33,123 bases of DNA from an uncultured Bacilli bacterium (lineage in GTDB: Bacteria > Bacillota_I > Bacilli_A > ML615J-28 > CAG-313), in the NCBI GenBank assembly GCA_949879765.1, contig CATLBQ010000017.1, forward strand, positions 1-33,123, written 5' to 3'. The position numbers and the translations under genes are program-made. Under the pieces are notes generated by a model. The model made no database searches. It worked only from the letters and a program-made list of their open reading frames with translations, and was not told the origin of the DNA. Positions 8,321 to 17,450 of this stretch are shown here, in pieces (the stretch's first letter is position 1; each line of letters begins with the position of its first letter).

Positions 8321-9469
8321 TTATTTTTTAACAATTTCTTTATCCCGAACTTCAATTTGCCGAATGGTTCCGTCAAAAGGAAGTTCAAACATAGTATTTA
8401 ACATCATATCTTCTATAATTTTGCGAAGTGATCGCGCACCCGAATGTTGTTCTAAGGCTTTTTTAGATATAAAGTCTAATGCATCATCCATAAAAGCAAG
8501 TTCAATGTTTGCAGTAGCAAAAATATGCTGATATTGTTTGGTAATGGCATTGGATGGTTTGGTTAAAATATCTTTCAGTTCTGATTCGGTTAATTCCTTG
8601 AGACGAACATGTACAGGTAAACGACCTAAAAGTTCGGGAATGATACCGTACTTTCGAATTTGATCTACTTCTAAATTGGTAGAATGTAGCGGTTTCGAAT
8701 CAAAACCAACACTATATTTTTTTTCCTCGTCTAACCCATCAAATGCACCTGCACAAATAAATAAAATATTTTCAGTATTGATTTGTATGCATTCTTGATA
8801 CGGATGCTTTCTGCCACCTTCAGGGGGAACATTGACAATATTTCCTTCTATAATCTTAAGCAAAGCATTTTGGACACCTTCCCCAGATACATCCCTTGTA
8901 ATCGAGGGATTCTCACTCTTTCTTGCCAATTTGTCAAATTCATCGATGAATACAATGCCTCTTTCAGCAAGTCCAATATCAAAATCGGCATTTTGAATGA
9001 GTCTCAATAAAATATTTTCAACATCTTCTCCCACATATCCTGCTTGTGTATAAACAGTAGCATCACAAATGGCTAGGGGAACATGTAGTATTTTGGCCAT
9101 AGTTTTAGCCAATAATGTCTTTCCTACTCCAGTCGGTCCAATCATCAACACATTTGATTTTTCCAATTCTAATTCGGGATGAAGTAATCGCAAATAATGT
9201 GAATATAACGCCACTGAAAGTTGTTTTTTGGCTTCCTTTTGCCCAATCACATCTTGATCTAAAATTTGATAAATCGATTTGGGTGTTATATTTTCCATTT
9301 GAAAAGTTTTTTTCAAATTACTCTTTTTTTGCTTTTTATTTTCATATGCTATCAGTTGATGATACAATTCTAGGCAGTCAAAACATATACTTGCACTGAT
9401 GCCTTCAATACCTAAATTATGCACATTAATTTCATTATTGCAAAAAGAACAATATTTTGGTTTAGGCAT
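8321..9469 (-). CDS. clpX: ATP-dependent Clp protease ATPase subunit ClpX
   Basis: The 382-residue AAA+ unfoldase normally feeds substrates to ClpP. The N-terminal zinc-binding domain has Cys7-x2-Cys10 and Cys29-x2-Cys32. Further on are Walker A (GPTGVGKT), the pore-loop motif AGYVGEDVE, Walker B (GIVFIDEFDK) and the sensor-2 region GARSLRKIIED. The ClpP-docking tripeptide is VGF (in YSVGFDSK), which fits the usual hydrophobic-Gly-Phe pattern. The start is uncertain. The frame opens at a TTG at 9511, but neither that TTG nor the ATG at 9487 has a ribosome binding site. ATG 9469 is preferred because the zinc domain begins there, as in other ClpX proteins, although its only GGAG lies 12 bases upstream inside a hairpin. 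No clpP is in the window. Confidence 0.95.
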   Translation of the reverse strand: MPKPKYCSFCNNEINVHNLGIEGISASICFDCLELYHQLIAYENKKQKKSNLKKTFQMENITPKSIYQILDQDVIGQKEAKKQLSVALYSHYLRLLHPELELEKSNVLMIGPTGVGKTLLAKTMAKILHVPLAICDATVYTQAGYVGEDVENILLRLIQNADFDIGLAERGIVFIDEFDKLARKSENPSITRDVSGEGVQNALLKIIEGNIVNVPPEGGRKHPYQECIQINTENILFICAGAFDGLDEEKKYSVGFDSKPLHSTNLEVDQIRKYGIIPELLGRLPVHVRLKELTESELKDILTKPSNAITKQYQHIFATANIELAFMDDALDFISKKALEQHSGARSLRKIIEDMMLNTMFELPFDGTIRQIEVRDKEIVKK

Positions 9470-9479
9470 ATAACAATCA

Positions 9480-9502
9480 CGCTCCATATTTATTATGGAG
9501 CG
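9480..9502 (-). promoter_or_regulatory. Perfect inverted repeat over the likely clpX ribosome binding site
   Basis: Two nine-base arms (CGCTCCATA and TATGGAGCG) flank a five-base spacer and match perfectly. The only Shine-Dalgarno-like bases ahead of the clpX ATG (GGAG) lie in the arm nearest the gene. No T-run follows, so it is not a terminator. It could be an RNA hairpin that hides the ribosome binding site, or a DNA operator; the sequence alone cannot decide. Confidence 0.5.
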
Positions 9503-9560
9503 GTTTTGCAATTTTATAATGATTTTTCAACCCGAAATATCGACAAAAAGTGCTTTAAAA

Positions 9561-10958
9561 TTATTTGCTTGCTTTTTTAGTCGAAGTTTTCTTAGCAGGT
9601 GCAGGTTTTGCCTCACCCTTTTGTTCGGTTGCTTCACCTTTTTCTTTTGTATTTTTCGCCATATTTTCCTTTAAGAAAAGAACGACTTTATCTGCTCTTA
9701 CCTTATAGGCAACTTGATGTGCAGGGTATTGTTTTTTTACCTCAGCTAATTTTTGAGCTGCAGCTTTTTCATCTGCTTCAAGATCAATTTTAGCAAGTGC
9801 TTTATACTCATTTTCTACTTCTTCTTCACTTGCTTCAATTTTTTCAAGACGAATAATTTCATCAATAACCAATTCTTGTAAGAAAGATTTACGTGCATAT
9901 TCCGCTGCGTTTTTCTTAAAATCTTCCATTGAAGCTACACCACTATATTGAAGTAACACTTCTACTGGCATACCATATTGTTTGGCTTGTTGCTCAACAC
10001 GTTTTACTTGTTGTTCTACTTCAGAATCAATTAAAGATTGAGGAAATTCAGCATATGAGTTTTTGCAAACACCATCTACTAAACTATTGACCAAATGGCT
10101 CTCTGCAGCTTGTTCTTTCTTTTGCTTTAAATCAGCCTTAACATATTCTAAATAAGCGTCTACTGTTTCTACATCCTTGATATCTAATTCTTTTACTAAT
10201 TCATCATCTAATTCAGGATATACTTTTCCTTTGACTTCATGTACTTTTACTTTAAATACAGCTGCTTTTCCTGCAAGACTTTCATGGTAATCTTTCGGGA
10301 AAGTCACATTTACATCTAATGCATCATCCGTCTTTGCGCCAATCAATTGATCTTCAAAACCAGGAATAAATGATTTTGATCCTAATTCTAGTGGATAATT
10401 TTCGGCTTTTCCACCTTCAAAGGCTACACCATCAACAAATCCTTCAAAATCGATGACCACTGTGTCGCCATTTTCAGCTGCAGTATCTTTTACGACATTT
10501 TCTACTTTATTTTCAAGCACACGTTTTACTTCAGCATCGACATCTGCCTTTGTTACTCGAGTAGATAAAGGTTTTACCTTTAATCCTTTATATTCACCAA
10601 GATGTACATCAGGCCATACATCTACTTCAGCTGTATATGTAAAACCTTCCCCTTTTTTTAGACTAGCAAAATCCAAATCTATTTTTGGATCTGCAGTAGG
10701 GTATACCTTCGCCTCAACAAGAGCTTTAGGATATGTCGCTTGAAATACCTCTTCTACTGCTTCACTATAAAGTGATTCCCATCCATATCTTTGAATAAAA
10801 ATGGTTTTAGGCATTTTACCGGGTCTAAAGCCATCTGCCTTGACATCTTTAATGACCTTATCGAAAGCTTTATCAAGGGCTGCATCAAATTCTTCAGGTG
10901 ATACTTCAACTGTAATTTTTACAGCATTTTCGCTTAATCTTTCTAAGTTTGTGTTCAT
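9561..10958 (-). CDS. tig: Trigger factor (ribosome-associated chaperone)
   Basis: The 465-residue chaperone meets nascent chains at the ribosome exit tunnel. The N-terminal ribosome-binding domain has the signature GFRPGKMP at 43-50. The FKBP-like peptidyl-prolyl isomerase domain (about 155-245) contains TVVIDFEGFVDGVAFEGG and ELGSKSFIPGFEDQLIG. A long helical C-terminal substrate-cradle domain follows. It is longer than the usual approximately 430 residues because of a low-complexity tail rich in Lys, Ala, Glu and Thr (about 440-465, ending KKTSTKKASK). AAGGAG precedes the ATG, and a near-consensus promoter lies about 50 bases upstream. It heads the tig-clpX-lon cluster. Confidence 0.97.
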   Translation of the reverse strand: MNTNLERLSENAVKITVEVSPEEFDAALDKAFDKVIKDVKADGFRPGKMPKTIFIQRYGWESLYSEAVEEVFQATYPKALVEAKVYPTADPKIDLDFASLKKGEGFTYTAEVDVWPDVHLGEYKGLKVKPLSTRVTKADVDAEVKRVLENKVENVVKDTAAENGDTVVIDFEGFVDGVAFEGGKAENYPLELGSKSFIPGFEDQLIGAKTDDALDVNVTFPKDYHESLAGKAAVFKVKVHEVKGKVYPELDDELVKELDIKDVETVDAYLEYVKADLKQKKEQAAESHLVNSLVDGVCKNSYAEFPQSLIDSEVEQQVKRVEQQAKQYGMPVEVLLQYSGVASMEDFKKNAAEYARKSFLQELVIDEIIRLEKIEASEEEVENEYKALAKIDLEADEKAAAQKLAEVKKQYPAHQVAYKVRADKVVLFLKENMAKNTKEKGEATEQKGEAKPAPAKKTSTKKASK

Positions 10959-11008
10959 CTTATTTTCTCCTTAAAACTAAATTATATTTATTATACTTTT
11001 GCTTGTTT

Positions 11009-11037
11009 ATTATACTAAATTTTTATCATTTGTGCAA
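11009..11037 (-). promoter_or_regulatory. Sigma-A-type promoter of tig
   Basis: On the minus strand, TTGCAC (-35) and a perfect TATAAT (-10) are separated by 17 bases. The -10 ends about 50 bases before the tig ATG, leaving a short leader with AAGGAG. A second TATAAT lies 16 bases further downstream without a good -35. Confidence 0.85.
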
Positions 11038-11048
11038 GTTATAGACAT

Positions 11049-12854
11049 TTATTCATATTGTGCACGAACATATTCTTCTACAAATCGAAGTGGTGCAGGA
11101 CCGCAGTCGAGTATGTAGGTATGGAAGGTTATATTATCAAAATCTTCCTTTGCTAGATTCATCATATCCGTTCGTAAATCCTTTAATTTGAAATACGTAA
11201 AGAAGTACATTTGCATATTGTTTGGCACTTCAATCAACTGCTCAAAAGTGGCTTGAATAGCACTATCTGTTGCATTTGGTGCATAACGATGGATAAATTG
11301 ACTAGCTTCTTCTAATGTCCATCCATCATAATGAATTCCCATATCTAGTCTAGAATACATAGCACCATTATATTCTTCTTGGAAAATCAAGAAATCAACA
11401 AATGTATCCGAATAAGTTCCGCGCAATAGTTCAAAACTAAATAATTCTGTATATGTTGCCCAACCTTCTGAATATCCTGAGGATTTTAATACTTTTCGAA
11501 GCAAACTAACATCTTTTGATTTGAAATATACATTTTGATAAAGATGTCCCGGATATCCTTCATGAGCAAGCGTTGAATACAAATAGTTATAGTCTAATGT
11601 ACCATCTGGTAAAATAACATCTGCCCCATTTAAATAGATAAATTCCTCTGTAAAGTTATCTATTGCGGAAGTCATATAGGCTGCTGGACTAAAGTGGTTC
11701 TCCATCGCTTGGTCAATATATTTGACTGTGATTAGCGGTGCACTAGAAAGCGGTGGGAAATATGCTTGAAAAGCCGTTTGATAATAAGTTAATTGTTCTT
11801 CTGGAGATTGTTGCATCAACTGATAACTCGCAATTTCATTTTGAAAAGTCGCATCTGTTTGCATCAATGTTCTATAATAAGCGAGTTGTGTTTCATAATA
11901 AGCCAATTTATCATCGATATATTGCTTTGCTTCTTCTAAACTCATTTTATATCCAACCGTATCTTGGAAATCAAGTTCATAATATTCTTTACCAATTGGT
12001 TTTCCATCCGATGTAAAAGTATGTGCAAGACCTAAATTATTTTTAGCCATTCCTTTTAATTTTGGTAGTTCTTTTTCAACATAACGATATCCTTCAATCA
12101 ATGGTCCGTTTACTTTTTCTTGATTTTGGGCTTTAAAATAAACTTTTTCATCCGCAGTTAAAAAATTACAAGCATCAATCTTTTGATTAATGGTTAAAAT
12201 CATAAAGTGATTCCCCGTTTGTGCCTCAGCCACAAAATCTTGACATTGCTTTACTACTTTTTCAATCACAAAGTCAGGCATACCATAACCATGCTGTGCT
12301 TTTTCATTTTCGAATTCAACATACGATTGAAAAGTATCTGGGACCAAATCTAAATACTTCAAATAATTTTCTACATCTAATTTACTTCTAAAGTTATATT
12401 CTACAAGCAATAAAGGTAATTGCGCTTGATATCCCAAATAAGAACCTAAATAATTGTTGCTCAAATATCCCATTTCAGTTGATTTAGCATTGATTTTCTC
12501 AATCAAATCGGTAATGATATTGTACGTCATTTGTTGTTCTTTATTCAACTTATTATAGTCATACCGTTTTACACGACCAATCATAAAATTGAGAATCATT
12601 TTACTAAAGCCACTGCTAAGACCTGGTGTAGGTAAGCTTGGTTCTGAATGTTCAAGTCCATAATTTTCAGGGTGTTCAAATAAATAATTGAGTGTCAATT
12701 CATCATTGCCAATGACCATATAAAACACTTCTTGTGCAAAATCATCAAAGGTGGATGGATCTAATTCACTTTGGCAACTATCTGCACAACTTGTTCCTAA
12801 AAATACAAATACCATTGTTAGGGTAAGTACTAAAAATCTTCTTAATTTTTTCAT
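11049..12854 (-). CDS. DUF885-family lipoprotein, putative zinc peptidase
   Basis: The 601-residue product begins with a lipoprotein signal peptide: basic MKKLRR, a hydrophobic core, then lipobox GTSC with the lipidated Cys23. It should be anchored on the outer face of the membrane. The mature part matches the DUF885 family, whose hallmark here is HEGYPGH near residue 427, followed by a Glu/Trp/Tyr-rich helix (SEGWATYTELFSFEL) that probably completes the metal site. The family is thought to comprise metallopeptidases; substrate specificity is not known to me. It ends about 90 bases from tig, within reach of tig's promoter region, and no terminator is visible between them. It follows the phosphopantetheinyl transferase gene by 34 bases, so the two may share a transcript. 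Confidence 0.87.
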   Translation of the reverse strand: MKKLRRFLVLTLTMVFVFLGTSCADSCQSELDPSTFDDFAQEVFYMVIGNDELTLNYLFEHPENYGLEHSEPSLPTPGLSSGFSKMILNFMIGRVKRYDYNKLNKEQQMTYNIITDLIEKINAKSTEMGYLSNNYLGSYLGYQAQLPLLLVEYNFRSKLDVENYLKYLDLVPDTFQSYVEFENEKAQHGYGMPDFVIEKVVKQCQDFVAEAQTGNHFMILTINQKIDACNFLTADEKVYFKAQNQEKVNGPLIEGYRYVEKELPKLKGMAKNNLGLAHTFTSDGKPIGKEYYELDFQDTVGYKMSLEEAKQYIDDKLAYYETQLAYYRTLMQTDATFQNEIASYQLMQQSPEEQLTYYQTAFQAYFPPLSSAPLITVKYIDQAMENHFSPAAYMTSAIDNFTEEFIYLNGADVILPDGTLDYNYLYSTLAHEGYPGHLYQNVYFKSKDVSLLRKVLKSSGYSEGWATYTELFSFELLRGTYSDTFVDFLIFQEEYNGAMYSRLDMGIHYDGWTLEEASQFIHRYAPNATDSAIQATFEQLIEVPNNMQMYFFTYFKLKDLRTDMMNLAKEDFDNITFHTYILDCGPAPLRFVEEYVRAQYE

Positions 12855-12888
12855 GTTTTTTTGTCCTTTCTCATTTATTTTTCTCGTT

Positions 12889-13491
12889 TTATCTATATTG
12901 TATCATACCATTTTTTATCGATTTGATTTCGAAAATTTCTGGAATACATAAAGAATCATAAGATAAAACATATCTTTCATCTTGGATATCTAACATTAAA
13001 CTTTTTACATCTTCAATCCCCACATCTAGTTGATGGCGTGGATATCCCAATTTCTTTCCTTCATATTTCATCTTTGCCTCTTTTTTGGTAAATGTCATGT
13101 AAAAATGCATAATTGGATGAGCACTTGCCTCAAGTGGATGAGCATAGAGTGTGTCAATCAATTTTTCTATGCGGGCAATGGGGACTACTTTCTCAATATC
13201 TATTCCGACTTCTTTTGTTGATATAGCTACAGCAACCACACCTTTGGAATGGGAAATACTTGCATAAAATTGTTCAAATATTGGTTTACCATTTTCATTG
13301 AAAGTCACATGCAAATCAGATATGTTCAACCACTCTTTGGCCAAGTATTGTAAAATCCACCACGCAAACAATGACTCACGATAAGATGTTTTTGCCTTAA
13401 CTGATATTTTTTCTATCACGTTCTTTGGTAAATGGTCAAGTTGTGGCACTTCCTCACACATCTTGCTATTCAAATACACGATTTTGAGCAT
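12889..13491 (-). CDS. 4'-phosphopantetheinyl transferase, Sfp-type
   Basis: The 200-residue enzyme would move the phosphopantetheine arm of coenzyme A onto a carrier-protein serine. The diagnostic motifs are present in order: SYRESLFAWWIL near 36-46, NGKPIF near 67-72, the substrate motif SISHSKG (78-84), the Mg-binding VGIDIE (95-100), and the helix FTKKEAKMKYEG (134-145), equivalent to the W-x-x-KEA-x-x-K signature. It is on the short side for Sfp enzymes and may serve the fatty-acid carrier protein; no peptide or polyketide synthase genes are in the window. GGAGG stands four bases before the ATG, and a TATAAT box sits directly ahead of that site. The coenzyme A gene coaD is about 10 kb away, which implies no direct link. 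Confidence 0.88.
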   Translation of the reverse strand: MLKIVYLNSKMCEEVPQLDHLPKNVIEKISVKAKTSYRESLFAWWILQYLAKEWLNISDLHVTFNENGKPIFEQFYASISHSKGVVAVAISTKEVGIDIEKVVPIARIEKLIDTLYAHPLEASAHPIMHFYMTFTKKEAKMKYEGKKLGYPRHQLDVGIEDVKSLMLDIQDERYVLSYDSLCIPEIFEIKSIKNGMIQYR

Positions 13492-13539
13492 ATGTCCTCC
13501 TTTTTTGATATTATATCATATTTCTAAATTTTTGAAAAG

Positions 13540-13578
13540 AAAAAACAATCTATTTGACACAAGAATGCCCATAGATTG
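13540..13578 (-). terminator. Probable terminator after the Na/phosphate cotransporter gene
   Basis: On the minus strand CAATCTA and TAGATTG (13572-13578 and 13546-13552) enclose a 19-base loop and are followed by TTTTTTCTTTT. It starts nine bases past the cotransporter stop. The loop is large, so the stem is moderate. Confidence 0.6.
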
Positions 13579-13586
13579 CACTTATT

Positions 13587-15224
13587 TTAATTTGATTGTC
13601 GGCTCATCGCCTCTGCGATATAATCTAGATGGTCACCTGCTCTTTCTAAATTAGAAATGAGATTGATAAACACACCACTACTTTTAGGATTACATGTGCC
13701 TTCTTCTAAACGTTTGATATGACTATTGATAAGGGTACTGCGCATCGTATCAATTTCATCTTCAATGACTTGAATCTGTGATAACTTGGTATAGTCATTA
13801 TCTAGCATAATCGATTTTACGTTTTCAAATTGCTCAAGCAACAAGCGTTGCAAAGTCTGAATGGCAGATATCACATGATTTGAAAAAGTAATGTCATTTT
13901 CAATAATCGAATGGGTGTATTTAATAATATTGTCAGCAATTTCTGCCTCACGAATGAAGTCGTTGAGTGCATAATGCAAGGAAGAGACAATCTTTTCATC
14001 ATCTACCGAAACATCTTGTGAAGATACCTTTACTAAATAGGTTATGATTTCACGATTCAACAATTCAATCTCTGTGATACGTTCTTTGATTTTCTCATCT
14101 TTTTCGGTATTGCGTTCCAAAAATTGGTCCAAAGAAGATTTTAACGTGCCTATAGCAATTTCACCAAGACGAACTGTTTCTTTTACAGCTTGACTCAATG
14201 CAATACCTGGTGTTTTTAAAAAACGATCATCGAGATATGTGGTTGTCTTTTCTTCAGCTTTGTCCTTCACTAGCCATTGCGAAAGTTTAACGAAAACTTG
14301 TATCATCGGAATAAAAATCAGTGTAGACAATACATTAAATAAGGTATGAAACATTGCAATTTGCGTTGTTGTAGAGGTAAATAACTTAGCCAGTGTATCC
14401 GTCATAAAGTTTTTCCAAATCAATAAGAGCACCATAAAAATGGCTGTACCAAACACATTGAATAGTAAGTGAATCAAACTAGCTCTTCTTGCATTGACAC
14501 TTGCGCCAATAGAAGATAATAAAGCGGTGACACATGTACCTATATTTGTTCCTAGTACGACGAACAATACCGCATTAGGCGTGTTGCCAATTGCAATACC
14601 CGCACCGACCATTGAAATCAAAATCGTTGTTACTGCGGCTGAACTTTGAATCAACCCTGTAATAATAATCCCTACCAAAAGAAGCAAAAAAGGATTATTA
14701 ATGCTAGCCAATAAATCTACAACAGTTTGGGACTCTTTTAACCCCTCCATTGAAGAAGACATCAGTTGCAAAGAAATAAATACAAGCCCAATACCAGAAA
14801 GTGCCAAACCAATTGTTTTGGTCTTTTCTTTTTTACAAAGCATATTCATAAAAATACCAATACAAGCCAGTACTGCCGCATACTCTACAATATTGAAACT
14901 TTGTAATGCTACAATTTGTGCCGTAATGGTAGTTCCAATATTGGCTCCCATAATCATCGCTGTAGCTTGAAACAAGTTCATTACGCCTGCATTCACAAAT
15001 CCGACTATCATTACTGTTGTTGCGGAAGAACTCTGAATAACAGCAGTCACCAATGCCCCTATTCCTACACCAATAAAACGGTTTTTTGAGGTCTTGTTGA
15101 ACAACTTTTTTAAGCCTGCATTGGCTAATTTTTCAATACTTTCTGAGACAATTTTAAAGGCAATTAAAAAAGCGCCTAGCCCTCCAAGAAGGGAAACAAT
15201 CGACATAACGATTTCTTTATTCAT
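13587..15224 (-). CDS. Na/Pi-cotransporter family protein with PhoU-like C-terminal domain
   Basis: This is a 545-residue membrane transporter. The N-terminal half (about 1-320) has many hydrophobic spans and two copies of the family repeat: VIQSSSATTVMIVGFVNAGVM (Gln64 onward) and LIQSSAAVTTILISMVGAG (about 195), the inverted QSS motifs of Na-dependent phosphate cotransporters. The C-terminal part (about 340-540) is a helical PhoU-like region (REIITYLVKVSSQ, NLERAGDHLDYIAEAMSRQ). A role in phosphate uptake or balance is inferred from the family. ATG 15224 is chosen because AAGG lies nine bases upstream; an in-frame GTG three codons earlier overlaps that site. It is flanked by terminators, so it is probably transcribed alone. 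Confidence 0.93.
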   Translation of the reverse strand: MNKEIVMSIVSLLGGLGAFLIAFKIVSESIEKLANAGLKKLFNKTSKNRFIGVGIGALVTAVIQSSSATTVMIVGFVNAGVMNLFQATAMIMGANIGTTITAQIVALQSFNIVEYAAVLACIGIFMNMLCKKEKTKTIGLALSGIGLVFISLQLMSSSMEGLKESQTVVDLLASINNPFLLLLVGIIITGLIQSSAAVTTILISMVGAGIAIGNTPNAVLFVVLGTNIGTCVTALLSSIGASVNARRASLIHLLFNVFGTAIFMVLLLIWKNFMTDTLAKLFTSTTTQIAMFHTLFNVLSTLIFIPMIQVFVKLSQWLVKDKAEEKTTTYLDDRFLKTPGIALSQAVKETVRLGEIAIGTLKSSLDQFLERNTEKDEKIKERITEIELLNREIITYLVKVSSQDVSVDDEKIVSSLHYALNDFIREAEIADNIIKYTHSIIENDITFSNHVISAIQTLQRLLLEQFENVKSIMLDNDYTKLSQIQVIEDEIDTMRSTLINSHIKRLEEGTCNPKSSGVFINLISNLERAGDHLDYIAEAMSRQSN

Positions 15225-15313
15225 ATTTTTCACCTTGTTGCTATTTCTTGTATATAACTCTTACTATTCTAACATAAAAATATTTTTTTGAATATTGTTT
15301 TACTTTAAATTAG

Positions 15314-15344
15314 TAAAAAACATCTTTTCCTAGTGGAAAAGATG
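15314..15344 (-). terminator. Strong Rho-independent terminator of the pot operon
   Basis: On the minus strand a perfect ten-base stem (CATCTTTTCC and GGAAAAGATG, 15321-15344) with the four-base loop ACTA is followed by at least six T. It lies a few bases past the potD stop codon. Confidence 0.92.
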
Positions 15345-15351
15345 TTCGATA

Positions 15352-16557
15352 TTAGGCCACTTTGGCATTATTCACCATATTGGTAATGCGTGTCAAATCT
15401 TGATTTGTTAAATTTTTATTGGATAAAACGGTTCCTCTAAACTGAATTTCATCGGTTGGTTTTGGCAAAGGATAATAGGTTTGCATAGCATAACTCCAAT
15501 TTTTAAGCCAATCTTTACCATAATCATCTTCATTAAAATATTCAATCCATTTTTCATCCACAATTTCATAATTTACTATCATATCATAGGCCGATTGATA
15601 TGGTGTACAATATCCAACAACCGAAGCATTCAAATAAGCCTGTTCCTTTTGAACCATATAATTGATAAATTCATGAGCCAAATCCACATGACGTGCTTTT
15701 TTGGGAATCACAAGATTATCCATAAATGCAATCGTTGCTTCTGGAATATAAATATCAAACGAGATTTCATCTAGTGGTGTGCCACCTTGTAGTTCAATGT
15801 ACAATTGGTCTAAAAAATCTCCTGTGTACATAAAAGCTAGGTCTAGATTGCCACTTGCAATTTGTTTTTTGAGTTGATCTGTCCCCCACTGATCAAACTT
15901 CCCATTCGTTAAGATTTTTTTACTTGCAGAAAGGGTTTCATCTGTCACTATATTGGGGCTTTTTTCTTGATAAAACATTGTAGTAGCATAAGCAAAGCGA
16001 GGTACATTGTACATTCCTACTTTTGTTCCCTTAGGTAAAAGTTCCTTGTTAAAATAAGGGTCCCATCCCTCTTTTTCAACAATCACTTCTTCTAAGCCTT
16101 TCTTATTTTTATTATACATAAGACCAAATGTACCCCAAAGATAAGGTACCAAATACGCTCTTGCTTCAGGAAAAGTTAGTTCTAATTGTTCAATGATGGC
16201 CTTTACACCTGGCAATAAATCATCTTCATGGTAATCTGGCAGTTTTGTAAAATCAATGGGTTGAAGGAGTCCTTTATTATACATCTTTTCAACCATATAG
16301 TCAGATGGTACAACCAAATCATACGCAGTGGTACCACTTTTTATTTTGGCATAGAATAACTCGTTGCTTTCTGCAATACTGATAGAAACCGTGCAATTAT
16401 ACTCTTTCTCAAACGCAGTAACTAAATCATCATTGATATATTCGCCCCAATTGAGAATCAATAATTGCCTTCTCGTGGAACAACTCGTAAGAGAAAATAT
16501 CACAACAATTGTTAAAATGAAACTACAAATCAATTGATGTCTCCATACCCATTTCAT
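15352..16557 (-). CDS. potD: Spermidine/putrescine ABC transporter substrate-binding lipoprotein PotD
   Basis: The 401-residue extracellular lipoprotein captures polyamines and hands them to PotBC. The signal peptide ends in lipobox LTSC with Cys26. The mature chain begins with the family opening LLILNWGEYINDDLVTAFEK and continues with SGTTAYDLVVPSDYMVEKM and PYLWGTFGLMYNKN, typical of the PotD/PotF fold. The polyamine (spermidine or putrescine) cannot be assigned by eye. It overlaps the potC stop by four bases, and GGAG lies ten bases before the ATG. It is the last gene of the potA-B-C-D operon, ahead of a strong terminator. Confidence 0.94.
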   Translation of the reverse strand: MKWVWRHQLICSFILTIVVIFSLTSCSTRRQLLILNWGEYINDDLVTAFEKEYNCTVSISIAESNELFYAKIKSGTTAYDLVVPSDYMVEKMYNKGLLQPIDFTKLPDYHEDDLLPGVKAIIEQLELTFPEARAYLVPYLWGTFGLMYNKNKKGLEEVIVEKEGWDPYFNKELLPKGTKVGMYNVPRFAYATTMFYQEKSPNIVTDETLSASKKILTNGKFDQWGTDQLKKQIASGNLDLAFMYTGDFLDQLYIELQGGTPLDEISFDIYIPEATIAFMDNLVIPKKARHVDLAHEFINYMVQKEQAYLNASVVGYCTPYQSAYDMIVNYEIVDEKWIEYFNEDDYGKDWLKNWSYAMQTYYPLPKPTDEIQFRGTVLSNKNLTNQDLTRITNMVNNAKVA

Positions 16558-17450
16558 GATTTTCGACTCCTTTTCAAATTTTTACGTCTTACTGCATTGA
16601 CAGAAAGTAAAATTGCCATCGCTCCAAAAATAACCAAACTATTGAATGCATAAACTGCTGGTGTTAAATCTTTTCGTCCAATTGAACCATAAATCCAAAT
16701 GGAAAGGTTGTCAAATCCATTTCCTGTTGTGAAATAACTAATGACAAAGTCATCAAAACTCATGGTAAATGCCATTAATACCCCAGATAATATTCCCGAC
16801 TTAACAGCAGGAACAACCACTTTCCAAATGGCCTTTTTGGGTTTTACTCCTAAATCTAGAGCCGCATCAATTAAATTTGGATCCATTTCTCTCAATTTCG
16901 GTAGCACATTTAAAATCACATAGGGTAGTGTAAAATAAACATGTGCAATAATTAGCGTTGGAAAACCAAATATGTAAGGAAAGATGCGTAAAAGCAATGA
17001 AAAAATTAACATTAAACTAATTCCTGTTACAATATCCGCATTCAATAAAGGAATATTATTCAATAGCATCATCCATTTTTGCTTCTTCTTTGCGGCAGAA
17101 TAAATACCAATTGCAATTAATGTTCCAAAAATAGTTGATAATAAGGTAGCTACTAAACTTACTGCAAATGTGTTGATAATCGATGTTCGAAGCATCCGAT
17201 GTGTCCATATTTCTTTATACCACTTCAGCGTCACTTCTCCAAATTCATTTACACTCTTATTTGAATTGATAGAGTAAATAAAGATAACAAAGATAGATAA
17301 GTATAGCATAATCGCCACGGAAATGACTACACACCAACCAAGAATTTTTAAGACTTTCTTAAGAATTGTATAATCTTTATATCCATAAGCACTCATTGTG
17401 GCAATTTCTTTGCCACTGATTGAACTAATTTTTGGTGTATCTTTCCTCAT
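16554..17450 (-). CDS. potC: Polyamine ABC transporter permease PotC
   Basis: The 298-residue inner permease subunit has an extended cytoplasmic N terminus (about 35 residues) before six hydrophobic spans. The ATPase-coupling EAA-type loop reads AALDLGVKPKKAIWKVVVPAVKSGI. The segment AFTMSFDDFVISYFTTG is the PotC signature near the fifth span. It pairs with PotB to form the channel. Four-base ATGA overlaps join it to potB upstream and potD downstream, so translation is coupled throughout. GGAG lies ten bases before the ATG. Confidence 0.94.
   Translation of the reverse strand: MRKDTPKISSISGKEIATMSAYGYKDYTILKKVLKILGWCVVISVAIMLYLSIFVIFIYSINSNKSVNEFGEVTLKWYKEIWTHRMLRTSIINTFAVSLVATLLSTIFGTLIAIGIYSAAKKKQKWMMLLNNIPLLNADIVTGISLMLIFSLLLRIFPYIFGFPTLIIAHVYFTLPYVILNVLPKLREMDPNLIDAALDLGVKPKKAIWKVVVPAVKSGILSGVLMAFTMSFDDFVISYFTTGNGFDNLSIWIYGSIGRKDLTPAVYAFNSLVIFGAMAILLSVNAVRRKNLKRSRKS

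Noticed and set aside
13587-15233. GTG start for the Na/phosphate cotransporter (also the similar TTG for PotB)
   Set aside because: In both genes the earlier codon lies inside the AAGG ribosome binding site; the ATG three codons later is better placed. The similar upstream sequences of these two genes are taken as coincidence.
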